From Struthio camelus (lineage: Eukaryota > Chordata > Aves > Struthioniformes > Struthionidae), in contig NC_090946.1 in the NCBI RefSeq assembly GCF_040807025.1, positions 7,172,001 to 7,236,000 of the forward strand: a DNA stretch of 64,000 nucleotides, in the 5' to 3' direction. Within the stretch, counting starts at the first letter, position 1. The number at the start of each line of letters is the position of its first letter. Shown here piece by piece: positions 25,531 to 39,094 of this stretch. The notes below the pieces were generated by a model, which was given only the letters and a program-made list of their open reading frames with translations, was not told the DNA's origin and did no database searches. The translations under genes and the position numbers were made by a program.

Positions 25531-28367
25531 GAATAGAAAAATGATATAATCTCTTTTCTGTCATAGCATGCTACACCCTTTTGGCTAGTAAAACTGATGA
25601 TGTCCTATTCTGGTGATAGCTGCACCCATGATCACAGGGAGCGTGCCTCAACCCCTGGCAGAAGTTATGGAAATAGATGGAAGCATTCTCCCCCTAACTT
25701 GTCTTCTCTTTTAACTTCTTAAACTCCTTAAAAAAACCCTACATTATTCCCATTTGCTGCACTCCAGATTGCTTTTCAAAGCACCAGATCACCAGTTACC
25801 ACATTTTTGTCATACTTCTACCTAAATCAGACCAGAAGTTCCTATACAGTGCTGAAGAGGCACTAAATATGCAGCCCTACATGTCTGAACAGGGCAGATG
25901 AGAGCCTCGAGGTGGAGGAGAGGCTTCCCAGAGCCATGGAAATTCAAAACACATTTACAACCCATCTGAGCTAAACTATGAATACTGTCGCAAGGACAGG
26001 GTAATGACTAGGTTACCTTACTGGGTAAGGGAAAAGAGGGACTTGGACTCTTATTTATATTCTTTGTGGGATGGTGGTTTGCGGGAACCATTGCTATACG
26101 CTGCAACTAGGGAAGAACAGCTCACTGGATACTCAGTCTGATGTATTTTTCAAATTTCTCTCCAACTCAGGCTACACAGCAAAGGAAACTGGCATTCCTC
26201 TAACAGTCTGGTTCCTGGGGGTACAGTAACATGGAATAACTTCTAATACTACTAACAGGACAAAAAGGAAAAGATAATCTGAAAAAGATGCTGGGTATGA
26301 GAAGTTTTGGGAGAAGCGTGTGCTCACATGCTTAAAGATTCTGCACAATAAACCACAGCGCAGATTTTGTAACACCAATGGGGCTGTGATTTCTCTCATC
26401 AGCCTTGTTCCTCGCACCTCAAACTTAGCAAGGCGGCTGCTGGTGTGCATCGCAACTGCAGTAGAGCACCGAAAGGCAAGACACAATAAAGGATCACACA
26501 CCACCTCTACTCCAATCTACACATGAAATAAAACTAAAGTGCCTGATCACCTAGTACCACAGGAAGCATTCCTCCTGTATTAAACAACATGCAGGAATTT
26601 CAGCAACTGAAAGCTTTATCAATCTAGGTAAACTTTGCTTTGTGTTATCTTGTTCCTTTTCCCAGTATAGCTGTTCTGCAAACTGAGACACCTGAAAACC
26701 TGGAAACAGTTAAAATATGTCAAAGCCAGTCATCTGAAAAATTGAAAACATAGACTTAAGGTCATGCCCAGATCACCTTATCTTTACAGTCTTTGAGTGA
26801 TTTCCTAATCTACCAATCCCCCTCTTCCTCTCCTCCTCCCCTGACTATTACTTTGTTTCAGGACAGCAAAGAGAATTAGCCTACGTTTTCCCTCCCAGGC
26901 CAAACATTTACATCTAGACCTAACCTTAAGCCTCTAACTGGAGTGCCTAAGTTAAGGGGCCAGGTGCTTTAAACTCTGTGGCCAATGCAATGAGATGGGC
27001 GATTCAATTTTAGGTAGGCCATAGTTTATCCCCTATGGATTACTATCCTGCGATAGAATTTGAACCCTTTTATTCTCTTGCCCATGAGCCTGGCACTACA
27101 CTTGCACTTACCACTGGACATGAGTTACGCTGGTTATTTCAAAGGACACATGTAACGCTGTCCTCTGTACGCAAGGGGGTCAGACGGAGGGGCTCAGACC
27201 CCGTGGAGATTCTTGGCTCTTCCAGATAACCCTACGTCACAGCATTGCTAAACTGGGTTCTCACCATCCAGCTCACACGGCAAGAGTACCTGGGATATTC
27301 TCAGCTGATTTCCACTGCATACTGCCAGTCTGGCGGGGAGAGAGGAATTAATATATTGTCACTCTTAATGTCACAGTTCTGGGCTTTCAAAAATGTGGTT
27401 TACAGCCATAATTTCTCCCTTTCCTAATCTTCAGAAGTTGCTGTTGTGCTGAAGGTAGTATTTCGAAAAGGCCCAAGATACAGTCTAGCAACTCCTATGT
27501 TTTAGCAACAACAAAATCATTGCAATTACAAAAGCAATCTCAAATTACATTATGGAGCAAGTGAAATATGTCTTTTATTATAGGCCAATACAAAGTCAGC
27601 AGAGAGACAATATAACATTTAGAAGTTATATTGCCACGGACCAATGACAGTGGCAGGGAGAATACAGAGAAACCTGGAATCACACACACCCCCAAAGCAA
27701 ATTACAGAGAAACTTGTGGCAGCTTTCCACAATAACTGAATATATCATCCAGAAAAAGAGAAGGGCATTCTGTATGTAAATGCTACTGCACTCTTTCTTT
27801 CTCTTTTTCCTATACAGCAGCAGCTGTATAGGCAGCCCAAATTTAAGACTAAGATAAAACTGAAGTTCTTGAGTTCTACTCAGATTCTCTCTGAGCTCCT
27901 TCCACTTGTTTTGGACAGTTACCAACTTACCTGCTAACATTCTCTTTCATAATTGAAATTGTACTTTCAGCTCTTATCATCAGGTCTCCTGTTGTTGTTT
28001 TATTAACAATTGAAACATATTTTAGAAAAAGTCTAAAGAAGCAAGTAAATTAGAAAAGCAAACAATCAAAAAAACCTTTTGCAGACCATATATATGAGTA
28101 ACCAATGTGCATTCACCACCTCTCACCTTTAGTAATGAGCCCATACGATACTTCTGTTTTTCCCAAGGGAAACAGAAAATTAAAATATTGGTCAATTATT
28201 CAACCAACCTCAACTGAGATTGGGTGTGTTGCACACTTAGAATTGTCTTACAAAATCCCAGACACCCCCTCACTCTAGGGGAACATTCTATTCACTTTTA
28301 TTTGAGGGAAAGGAGAGGGAGCAAAAAAGGGCAATATAATTAATTCTGCCAATTAGCAACCAATCAG

Positions 28368-29280
28368 CAACCTCAGCAAGTTTGCTGATGATACTGAACT
28401 GGGGGAGTGGCTGACGTGCCAGAAGACTGTGCTGTCATTCAGAGGGACCTGGACAGGCTGGAGAGCTGGGCGCAGAGGAACCTCCTGAAGTTCAACATAG
28501 GCAAGCACAAGGTGCTGCACCTCGGGAGGAAGAAGGCCAGGCAGCAGGACAGGCTGGGGGTTGACCTGCTGGCAAGCAGCTCTGCCGAGAAGGACCTGGG
28601 AGTGCTGGTGGGCAACAAGTGAAGCATGAGGCAGCAATGTGGCCTTGTGGCCAAGGAGGCCAATGGGATCGTGGGGTGCCTGAGGAAGAGTGTTGCCAGC
28701 AGGTGGAGGGAGGTGATGCTGCCCCTCTCCTCAGCCCTGGGGAGGAGGCCTCCCCTGGAGTCCTGGGTGCAGTTGTGGGCTCCCCAGGACAAGAGAGACA
28801 TGGCACTACTGGAGAGAGTCCAGCGGAGGGCTACCAAGATGATTAGAGGGCTGGAGCATCTCTCCTCTGCAGAAAGGCTGCGAGAGCTGGGCCTGTTCAG
28901 CCTGGAGAAGAGAAGACTGAGAGGCGATCTCATCAATGTGTGCAAGTATCTGAAGGGTGGTGGTGGTGGGGGGGTGTCGAGAGGATGAGGCCGGTCTCTT
29001 CTCCGTGGTGCCCAGTGACAGGACAAGAGGCCACGGGCACAAACTGAAGCACAGGCAGGTCCACCTGAACCTGAGGAAAAACTTCTTGACTGTGAGGGTG
29101 AGCGAGCACTGGAAGAGGTTGCCCAGAGAGGTGGTGGAGTCTCCTTCGCTGGAGACATTCAAAACCCGTCTGGATGCAGTCCTGGGTAATATGCTGTAGA
29201 GGACCCTGCTTGAGCAGGGAGGTTGGACTAGGGAGATCCGACCTCCCTAGGTCCCTGCCAACCTCAACCGTTCTGTGATT
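28368..29280 (+). mobile_element. 5'-truncated CR1 LINE (reverse-transcriptase 3' end and 3' UTR)
   Basis: Plus-strand translation gives the C-terminal part of CR1 ORF2 in several frames: KFADDTELG, then VIQRDLDRLESWAQRNLLKF and AEKDLGVLVGNK, then [16 protein letters not shown] and [13 protein letters not shown], then LFSVVPSDRTRG and REVVESPSLETFKTRLDAVL. The frame breaks near 28620 and near 28980 (a GGT/G run), and there is no upstream RT or endonuclease region, so the copy is dead. The 3' end (CCAACCTCAACCGTTCTGTGATT region) matches the usual CR1 tail. It is little degraded, so it is younger than the other CR1 relics here. It lies between the two desaturase genes, on the opposite strand. 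Confidence 0.93.
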
Positions 29281-29978
29281 AACAAGATTAAAAGGGAGGA
29301 ACAGTATTTTGTAGCTGGACCGGTTTCTTGCACAACATGCGCCTAGCACCTACTAGTTTATCTGATTGCCTCGGTTTACCTGAGGGGATTGGATCCATAT
29401 TTCACCACGACTCATCTTTTTGGATCTTCTTCCATCTGTTTCCCCACTAGGTAGAGAGAAGCAGAAACAGGAAGTTAGCTACTGTGTTAGTCAAACTATG
29501 CAAATTGTTATTACTTGCCAAACACAATTTATTGGGTTAACTGAGATTTTGGCACACAATTGCATTTGGAGAAGTAAAGAAAAGAAGTCACAAATCACCC
29601 TTATCTGTGCCTTTGAGAATGTGTAATAATAGTCTATACCTCTTCGGAAAGATTCTTACATGTTGATAATTATAATAATGTTTAGTGTTCCTTATGTTCT
29701 ATATTTTGTTCCTTTACAGTCCAAGTGTAGTGCGCCCTGGCACACAAAAATCAGATAACAATTCACTTATATTGGTTTTTCAAAATACATTAAGAAAAAA
29801 AGATAAATGAATTTTGAATTGCAATGGCTCCTTTTAGAGGATTATTATATTAGAAACATCCTCATACAAGAGCAGGAAACGGTCACACGTTGTCACCTGT
29901 GCTCAGGGACAAAACAAGCACTTGCATGTTTTTCAGTTAAGGTCAGAAATTTTTCAACATAGGTTGACGTTTAAGGAG

Positions 29979-30013
29979 ATATATATATATACATATATAT
30001 ATACACATATATA
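29979..30013. repeat. AT/ACAT microsatellite
   Basis: Alternating TA with two interspersed CA steps. Purely a simple repeat. Confidence 0.85.
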
Positions 30014-32555
30014 AGAACCTGAATTCTGACCATGACCCAGTCATCTATGTATTCTTTGAAGGTTAAAAGAATTAAGACCTATATAGCTTTTGCTTCAGAT
30101 CCAAGCTCTTTTGATGCCAAGAAACGCTTGAAAACATGGAGTGTAACCACTGTAGCATCTCAGAAGTGTGAAGTGCATCGAGGGAATCACCTCAAAGCTA
30201 AATGTTCAGGAAATTAGTTGAACCACCACCAGCATAGAAAGGTATTTTGCAAAAGCAACCGAACATGTAGGGATGGCAGACAGTAAATAGAATTTATTAT
30301 GAGAATCAGTAATACAACAGCTATAGCTCCTATTAGACTGTGTTTATAATTAGTTCCATACCTATTGTGGTAAAAGTTTTAATTTGATGGATGTGCTGCC
30401 AGGACCCTTAGGATGAACTTCAAGCATAAGCCGCTTTAGGCACAGTTTAGGCTTAGCTCCGTATTCCAAACCCCTGTGGTTTACCACCTAACATATTAGG
30501 AACATGGGATGAAAGATTGACAGGTCTCAAACCGGTGTCAGAACAAGCATTCATAAATCATGACAAATACTTATGTATTTGCTTGCACAATCCTTGCATA
30601 GCCTCCAAGGATCAACTGTGCGGTCTTTTATGGATGTCATCAGCACCAGCTGGCTCAAGAATCTAATCTTTTGATTTACATACATAATTGTTCAAAGTCT
30701 AAGTCAATAGTCTCAGGACTACTGTTATCAGAAGATTATTTCATGCTTTTATATTTTTGTCAGAAGATTATTTCATGCTCTTCATTTAAAGCTGACCTGC
30801 TTTGTTGAAAGAAAAATTGGCACAAGTGCAGGAGTTTAACTGCTCCCAATTAAGTTTTACTTCAGCTTTTACAAATTACAAGTCAATGGAGGCAGCAAAG
30901 AGAAACTGTTTATAGGAGTTTATTCAGCGTATCTTGATTTGTGGGTGTGTCACACGGTAAGACAAAGGAGAAACGGGGAAAAACTAAGTTTGCAGGAAGT
31001 ACCCCTGGTGATAGTTTGAGAGCTGAAATGAGAATTGTGAGCCATGATCTAAGGGAACCGAGGCACTAAGGTTGGTCTACAAGTGGAATCAGAGTTATTA
31101 AATCGATTTGTCTAGGGCCATTCTGTCCTCATTTTGCAAATGGCTGTAAACATGGACAATAAATAGGTGAAATCAAGCAAGCTTTCTAATATACCTTTTG
31201 GAACACACGAGGCTGAGAAAGCAGGGCTAGGAGCTATATCCTAAGAAGGGCACTGCACTGTTGGGAGAGACTCCAAGCTTAGATTTCCATACCTCCAGTC
31301 AATAGAAAGGATGTGATTATTGAAGAATCATGTTATTAAAGCATGAGTAGGGAGGTCAGAATATTATCCTGGGAAAATCTAGATGACAATCTGATAAGCA
31401 TGAGAAAACAGGTTTTTCACTCCCTGCCTCTTTTGGAGAATACCTTTCACTCCTACAGAGAAGAAGGCTGCCTCAAGTTATCCATCTTCTTCACAAAGTT
31501 AGGTACCTAACAACCTCTCCGCTAATTCTGTTACTCCAAACTTGAAAATAATCACCACACACACTTCACCTGTATCGTAAGGCCTTGAAGAACTCACATG
31601 GTTCCAACAAAAGTCGCCATACAATCACCTTTCTAAAGGAATCGCCAGTTCTTCTCCCATCTTTCTTCAGTTTTCACTACGCGATTGTGTAGCAGGGGTG
31701 ACCTCAAGTTCTGACACACAGCTCAAGTCTTGATCTGTGTTTCATCAGTTTTTCTAACAAATATATCCCTAAATCAAAACTACCTCTCTCCTCATTCCCT
31801 TAATATATTTCATACTATGCTATTTCACAGAAACTCGGTACTGCCATTTTCAAATCCTCTAAGGAGCTCGTACCACACCGACAGGAATACACCACGCAGA
31901 CCATCCTTATTACTGAACTTGGGAAACTGTATGCAGTTCTGCTCTGGTATGCTTCAAAATGGGTGAATTCGACCCTGGCCATGTACAGAGAAGGGACACT
32001 GAGCTTCCTTGCAAATATTTGGAGAAGAACACCACCACGCACATGAAGACACTCCAGGTTGGCCTCACCAACACCCTTGTTATACACCCCCTTTGTGGGT
32101 TGCAAGCATCGATTCACAGATTGAAGACTAATGGACTAACTCACATTACTTCCTATGTAACGTATATCAGAGTTTTTAGTTAGTCCTTCACTGAACTCCA
32201 GTCACTGGCCTACAGTCATTTTCGTGATGGTTTTACACCTTTGCAGTTGATGGATCGAGAGCTATCCTTTCCTAACGGAAAGTGGCTCATTGAGGCACAG
32301 ACCCTAGATCTTTCTGTGGATTTGTGGACCAATTACATTGGTCAACCAAATAGAATGCTTTTTCCTTCAGCATCTGTAAACACTAGATTCTAATACTGCA
32401 TTTTCCTTGGGTGTCCTGTCGATCTGCCTGGATGATTAATCTTGGGAGGGAATAGACTGTGTTTTGAAACTACATATGTTTTGTAAGCGCTTTACACCAC
32501 CCCAGCATGAGGGATGTAAAAAGATATCACGCAACTATCACCTATTTTTTTTCCT

Positions 32556-33475
32556 CTCTCCGCTCTGTTCATGAATACAGGATTTCATCTATTTTTGTGA
32601 CTGCCAGGAGCTGACCTGTTAAGAAAAAGAAAAATCCTACCACCTAGTTGCTCCTAATCTTTGACTGGATAAACAGAGACCTCGGACTATGCCTGTGAGA
32701 TACCTCTGAAAATCCAGGCAGAGTACTAATCATTTAATCTTAGCCCTGGGTGGCCACTGGTTGCTTGTATACTGATTGTTCCGTGATTATAAGTCTAAGG
32801 AGGCAGCGATTTCAGAAACGCAGCGTGCTTCACAATACATTGGCTGGCCCAGTGCTGCAAGTGCTGCCTTTCAGATATAAAACAAAGCTTGACAGCAGCA
32901 GGGATTATCCCTGGGAAATCTGGATCTTGAAATATGACCTTCCACAGCAAGACCTCCCAGTGTTGTGGAACAGAAGGCTGATGGCAACATAATTAAATTA
33001 ATTTGAAACTAAAGGGACTGCATCAGGGACATAATGCAATTACATCTCCCTTCGCAGGAGGCATACAAAGGCCTCACGAGCTGCAGATCGAGATAAAGGA
33101 ATGAGCTCCGTTAGCCTCAGCTGTCGGAGTCAGTCCCAACCACTACTAGACCATCACAGAGATATCAGACAGAGCGAGCAAAGGATGCAACATACTCCTA
33201 GGCTATGACACCACATCCCTTCTTTTCATAGGCAGTCACTAGACACAACCTAATCTGAAGGGGACTGAAGAACTTCTGCTACTTCTAATGCCTTGGTATT
33301 TATCCCAAGACACTGACCTGTGCTTGCTTTCCTCTGCGGACGCATTTCCAATGGTGGTATCAGTGCTTGTTAGTGCTATTGTCAGCCTTGCACTTGTAGG
33401 TCCTTTTCTTGACAGGTCAGCTCCTGGCAGTCACAAAAACAGATGAAATCCTGTATTCATGAACAGAGCAGAGAG
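32556..33475. repeat. Inverted repeat: 65-base arms, 62/65 identical, 790-base spacer
   Basis: The left arm is 32556-32620 and the right arm 33411-33475. The reverse complement of the left arm matches the right arm with only three substitutions (A/G, T/C, G/A); shared words include CAGGTCAGCTCCTGGCAGTC and AATCCTGTATTCATGAACAG. Similarity fades on both sides, with weak traces beyond (a TTTTCTT run inside, an A run outside). The spacer shows no coding frame I recognise. It may be a pair of oppositely inserted copies of one short element, the ends of a non-autonomous DNA element, or a local inverted duplication. No target-site duplication was found. Confidence 0.9.
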
Positions 33476-36400
33476 GAGAGTGTCAAAAAAGGTACAATAA
33501 GTGTTGCCTTATGCTTACTCAAAAAAGCTTGAAACCTTGACCTCAGTGCATAAGAGGAACCCAGAAATCAGTGAGTGGTCAGAGAAGTTTTTGTGGGGAG
33601 GAGAGGGAGGAGAAATTCATTTGTTTTTCATTGTTTGTTTGTTTGGCTAAATACACTTTAAGCACTTTAAAGTAATTCTTAAAATACAGTTGGCACTTGT
33701 AGGGTTAAAAAAACCCCTATACTCTCCACTTAATTCCACTACTTGAATTTTTGAGTTTGACAGTCTGATTTTATATATATTCTGAACAAGGTCCCTTTGT
33801 CCTGCACGGCAAGTAGGACCTACATTTGACAGCAAGATCCTTGATTTCCACATCATTCACAAGTCAGCTTCAAACAGGTTAATAAATTACTATTTTACCA
33901 CATCAATCCTGAAAGCAAACACCTGCTACAGTCACTGTGATGCTCCCAATAGTTTTCTGCAGCAGACCAGCTATTGGTAGCCTGCCAGCATCACACTGCA
34001 GGGAAGCTTTGGACCCAGCCACGACCCAAGCCCATGTCACCTCAACCTTTACCTGTTATTCTCCTCTCCTCAGCCAGGACCTTTATCTACCCTGGAAGCA
34101 GAAAGCCAAGCACTGAAGGACAGGCACAGTAGTCACAAGCCGCTGCCCTGCTTAAGTACTTTGTGCTAAGTCCCCATGTGCACTTTTACCGTATAGAGCT
34201 TTTAAAATATTCACCTCCGTTTCCACTGCAAGCTGAGAGCTTACACAAAGCAATTAGCTGTGGGAAGTGGAGAGCAGAGAGTCAGACTGTTTGCTCATGC
34301 CCTGAGCCACTTCTGCATCTGCTGATGCACAACCCACGATCCAGTCGGAGCCTTCAGTCTGCTTTGCAAACATTAAAGCCATGCAGTTTTGCAAGGGACA
34401 CTCAAACAGGGGAAGCAGGGAGCGTCCCAAGGAAGCAAGAGGTCAAAAACAGCAGACCTAGCTGCTTTGGCTGGACCTGAGAGAAAAGGACTAGCCTTTT
34501 TGACCTTTTCTGTTTCATCTGAAAAACAAATCACAGCTTGTAAGTCACAAACACCTTCAGCTTTTTAGCTTAGTTTTTCCAAGAAAATGAGATTTACAAA
34601 GTACCTGTTTCTCAGCTCTCTCTTCCTTCCAGCCAATAACATTTGAACTCACCAAGGCCTCTATCTCGTTTCAAATTCGAGTAAAATGGGCCTAGGATAA
34701 CTTTCTACAGGAAAAAAAAACCAAAAAAAATAAAAACACAAATAAAAAACCCCCACAACTTTCAACCAGAACTTGCAACAGTTAGAGGAATAACAGGGTA
34801 ACAATAATAAATAAAGTTATTTATAATAAAGTTACAAGAAACTAGTCTATGTTAGTTAGCACTCATCAAAATACATGTGTTAGAGTAGAGTCATATCTTG
34901 GCTTGTAGATTTATTTGTAATTGGAAATGGGCAGAATAACTAAATATTCACTCTGGCTAGACTGACCTTGTTCCTGAGTCTTGCTTTCTCCTACGGTTTC
35001 AGATACAGATTTTTACTGTCAGACTAAGATTGCCCCTTTCCCTTTCTGCAAGCTGGACTGAAAGAAGAGGCTATTTGTGTGAGAGGCCCTGGAGTCATTC
35101 CTGTATTCCACTTCTTGGAGAAGAGTTTCTGGAGGAGTCTTGTGGTGCGGAGGGGAACGCAGGGACCCTGACCTGGCACCCAGACCCTGGGTCTGGGTCT
35201 TCCCCTCAGAGAAGGGGGCACCATAGGTTGACAGCCAAGAACATCTTCTGTGGTCACTGACTTAGTTTTCTCAAAAACGACATACCTTGAGGGCGCGGGC
35301 AGATTCTTTTTAGTATCCAAGGCTACGTCCAAAAGTAGATGCTAGACGAAAAAGGCCCATTGGTTGCTCCTTCCTCTGTGTCACGGTGAAAAGCAAGGAT
35401 AATAGCGCATGAGGCAAGAAGGCTGATCTGCCTTGTTTGGGCTCGCAAGCAGTAAGGTGTGTAGGCAGGTATCTGTCACGTCCTTTAGTTTATGAGCAAG
35501 CTTGAATTGTCCTCTTAATTTGTGGGAAAAAAATGTGGGATTACACTCAAAGGACAGGACGCAGAGAAGTCAGCACACATCTACAGAAAAGAAGTGCAAT
35601 AAGGCATTATTGTGATATTCACAGTGTGTAATTTTCCACGTGGTGACAGTTTTCCTTGCTGTACAGGAACTGCTCTCAAGAGGTAGTTTTTGGCTTAAAG
35701 CCATGAATTTCAAGTCCCTTCTAATCCTAGCTTCCAAACAGCCTGCTGTTATCAATTAAGCCACAAACAAAGTTAGTGTTTCACCTCGTCTTTTCTCCTT
35801 TTTCAAGCTCCTTACAAATCGATACCTTAATCGACACCAGGCTGCAGCTGGCTCTAGATCCAGCACACGTGGCATTTGTAGCTTGTGCATTGTCCTGGAG
35901 AAACAGGTCTTTCGATGTTGTTAGCTGAAGCATTTCATGCTTCAGAAATACCTAACACAAGCGATAACAGCAGTAACCCGGGGGGAACATGTTATTTCCA
36001 TTGCCATTACGTTTCTTTGCCTAGCTTTTCCAGGTTAAGTGCGCGGGACTTCCATGCAAAAGTACTAGAACTTGGACATTTACCTCGGACACGGATGTTA
36101 AGCCTGTCTCAACAGCGGGCAAAACTGCATTCTGTCTTTGTCATAGCTGAACGATGCTGGCTGGCATTGAGAGCGACCGCTGAAGTCCTGAAAGGCCAAG
36201 GAGGAGCTAAGCAGTCTGTTCTGACCAGAGCTGTTCCAGCCGCTGCAGTAAACAGAGGAATTTGCAGAAGAAAGAAAAAGAGCTTTATCCAGCTCCAGGA
36301 TAAACAGCCTGACAGTACCACAAGGGGGCAAGCTGAGATTAATTTTTCCCTAGAGTTTTTCCTTGAGAAAGGATGCACCTACAGTAGTCTAAACTGTTCT

Positions 36401-39070
36401 GGAGATTTTAAGAGAGCATTTTATCACGGTTGCAAATACTCAGATTGCAAATAAATTCCTCCCATGGAAATCATGCTGGCAGCTATTTGCGACAGTGCCC
36501 CATCGCACAGCCTCCAAGCAAGGCGAGCAGGGCAGGCCCAGGGACGTTCAGCCGGGAGTCCACATCACCAGACAAGTTTGCGGTGATGAGGCAAGTCCAA
36601 GGTCAAGGTGGGAAGTCAATTCACAGCTCAGGGTCAGGAGCAGGTCTGGTGAAGGTAGCCAGGGTCAGACGCAGCCCAGTAACCTCCAGGCAGGCCCACG
36701 GGCCAGGGCGGGGGGGGGTCCGTCTGTTAGTGCCCTCAGGGCCCTGACGTAATCCACCTTATTTTAGGTAATGGATAGAGGAAGAGATGCCATTCATGGT
36801 GTGCATAACAGCCTAATGGCTAAAAAAAACCCCTCACCCCAAACTGTGCCTCCCCACTTTGCAACCCGCTCCCTCCCAAGCTGGAAATAAGAATCCTTTT
36901 ACTCTCTGCCAGCAAAACCCTCACTGCACAGCAAAAGGTGCAAGGCGTACTGAGCCAGAAAGAGACTAAACAAGTACAGAATACGCTAGGTCACCAGTTA
37001 GAGACTTGAATCAATGACTGTTTAATGCAAAGACTATGTATGACCAGTCCTGATAAAGGTATCGCAGACTATACCAGTCAGGAGGCAAGGGTGATTTGGG
37101 GCCCCAAGCTACGTAGCTCTTTATAGGTTCTACGTAGTAAGCCGACGCTCCTAAAACATAGCCAAGTTAAATGATGCGACTCTCTCAACCCTGCCAGCTT
37201 TCCGATGATCACATTTTTGATCTACTCTAGACTTTCTCCCACTAGTTTTCTGCACGGGAGTCAATTGTAAACCTAGACATTTCTCCCTAGAGGGCGAAAG
37301 CAAGAAACAGCAGTTTTTCTCCAGAGCTGGATCTAGTCAAACCCTTCTTTCAAAACCCTTTGCAAACAAAAAGGGTTGATTTGTCTTCAAGTCATAAGGG
37401 GAAAAAAATCTGATTCCAGCACTGAAGTAAAATGTATCCAGTGCACTCCAAAATAAGGTGACTGATACATTGCAAACTATGTCACCACATTGTCTAAAAA
37501 TTGTCTCCTCAAGAAAGGTCCGAGAATTTATGCACGAAAATCTAAGGAGGAGCAATCTTTCTCCCCAGCGCGCCTAGAATGCTTCTCTCTGCAGAGAAAC
37601 GCGATCCTGTGGACAACTGTGTTGATATTATTAACCCTGGCCTCTTTTTCCTATAACTTTCCTATAACTTTTTCCATTTTTTGTTTTGTTTTCTTTCTAA
37701 GCTTAGCGTACCTTAAGTAGCATCCCGGCGTGTGTGGTATACAACGCATTTCATTTTCACTGTGACGCATTTGCCACTGGAGGGAGCACACTGCCACGGT
37801 TACTGTTTAGCCTTAGTGTGCACACGAGCTAGAGATTCTGGGGCTGGCAGGTTCTGCTGCTAGTTCCAGATCAGGATTGCTTGAAAAGTAGCAGGCAGCG
37901 ACCCAAAGGACAAGTTCAGCTCACCTTGAGCGCAGAGTGAGTGCAGGCTATAGGGCAAAAGGGGTTAACGGGGAATTAGAGAGATGGGAAGATGCAGTCG
38001 CCAGTAAATAACAAGGGGTTATCATCAGCTTTTCCTGGCAGTCCTACCCTGCAACAATTCATTAAGATAGCTTAAGCTGTTAGCAAAGAATTAAAGAACA
38101 ATGTTAGCAAGTTCTGAAACAGGAGAGGCAAACTGTGTTAGGCGAAGATGTGACAATTCCTTCAGCTGTTGATCTCAGACCCACTACATGGAACGTTACC
38201 CAGATCTGAAGCTCGCTAATCTGAAGTATATAGAACAAAGCGGAAAGGTTCTTTCTCTCTTCCGCAGAAAGGAGAGAGCCAACAGAAGTCAGATGAATTA
38301 ACAACAGCTGTCAACAGAAAAATCCGAAAGCCAGTCACAGCAGGAGCAGTAAGCTCCCATCACCCTAAGAGCAACGATCTGTAGTTTAAGATTAGTGAAT
38401 GTGGTCAATAATGAAGCATTACCTAATAGAGAATAAATAAGATAATGGTTTGGACTCCTAAGGTCTGTATGACACTGCATGCAGGTCTCCATGCACAGTA
38501 AATAAAATTCACTGACAATGTTTAGACTTACAAGCTCTAGGTATGCCTAGAAAATTTAGACTTCTCAAGGCTCATACAGGACCTGGAAGACTGGGAGCTC
38601 AACATTGGACTTGCATGCTTTCACCCCACCTATCCATCCCTCTTTTTTTATCCTTCATGCAACATATCTTGGAGACCGCTAACTGCAAGTAGAGTATTTC
38701 CACTTCGAAGGATTTTCTACTTTCCATTGCTTCAAAAGATTAAGGAGCAGGGGCTTAAATCCAACTTTAATTGGAAGCTTTTCATCATCCACTTTATTTT
38801 ATAAATCTAAAATAAATGGAGGATGCAATTAACTCATCCTAAGGAACATGACATCTGCAAATGTAAACCTGCCAGATAAGACACTCCAGGCAAATAGGTA
38901 GGACACGTCATGTTGTTGCAAAACCACCACAACCACCTTGTGTTAAGAAAGCTGAGAAAAAAGTTACACATCTAAGAATTTATTCTTTCCCTGTAATCCA
39001 GCCTGCCACTTTAAACTCTTTTGTCTTTCTTACACCCACAGCGGCTTTTTACCCTAAGTGCCAAACTGGT

Positions 39071-39094
39071 AAAAAAAAAAAAAAAAAAAAAAAA
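39071..39094. repeat. Poly-A run (24 bases)
   Basis: Uninterrupted A run without a recognisable retroposed gene in front of it. Confidence 0.9.

Larger units (their letters stand above)
20588..28367. other. Intergenic region 5' of the FADS1-like gene
   Basis: After the CpG island ends at about 20.8 kb the DNA becomes AT-rich and contains no gene I can support. It holds T and C homopolymers at 22920-22963, a coding-like minus-strand stretch at 22052-22435 that I could not identify, and a short sequence at about 22990-23090 that recurs in diverged form at about 25425-25530. The rest shows short open frames only. Confidence 0.5.

Noticed and set aside
28439-29158. 239-residue minus-strand open frame
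   Set aside because: It is antisense to the CR1 reverse-transcriptase fragment.
35885-36454. 189-residue plus-strand open frame in the gene desert
   Set aside because: It has no recognisable motif, signal or splice context and mixed composition; it is within what chance gives over 60 kb of six-frame sequence. A translated search with any avian hit would revive it.
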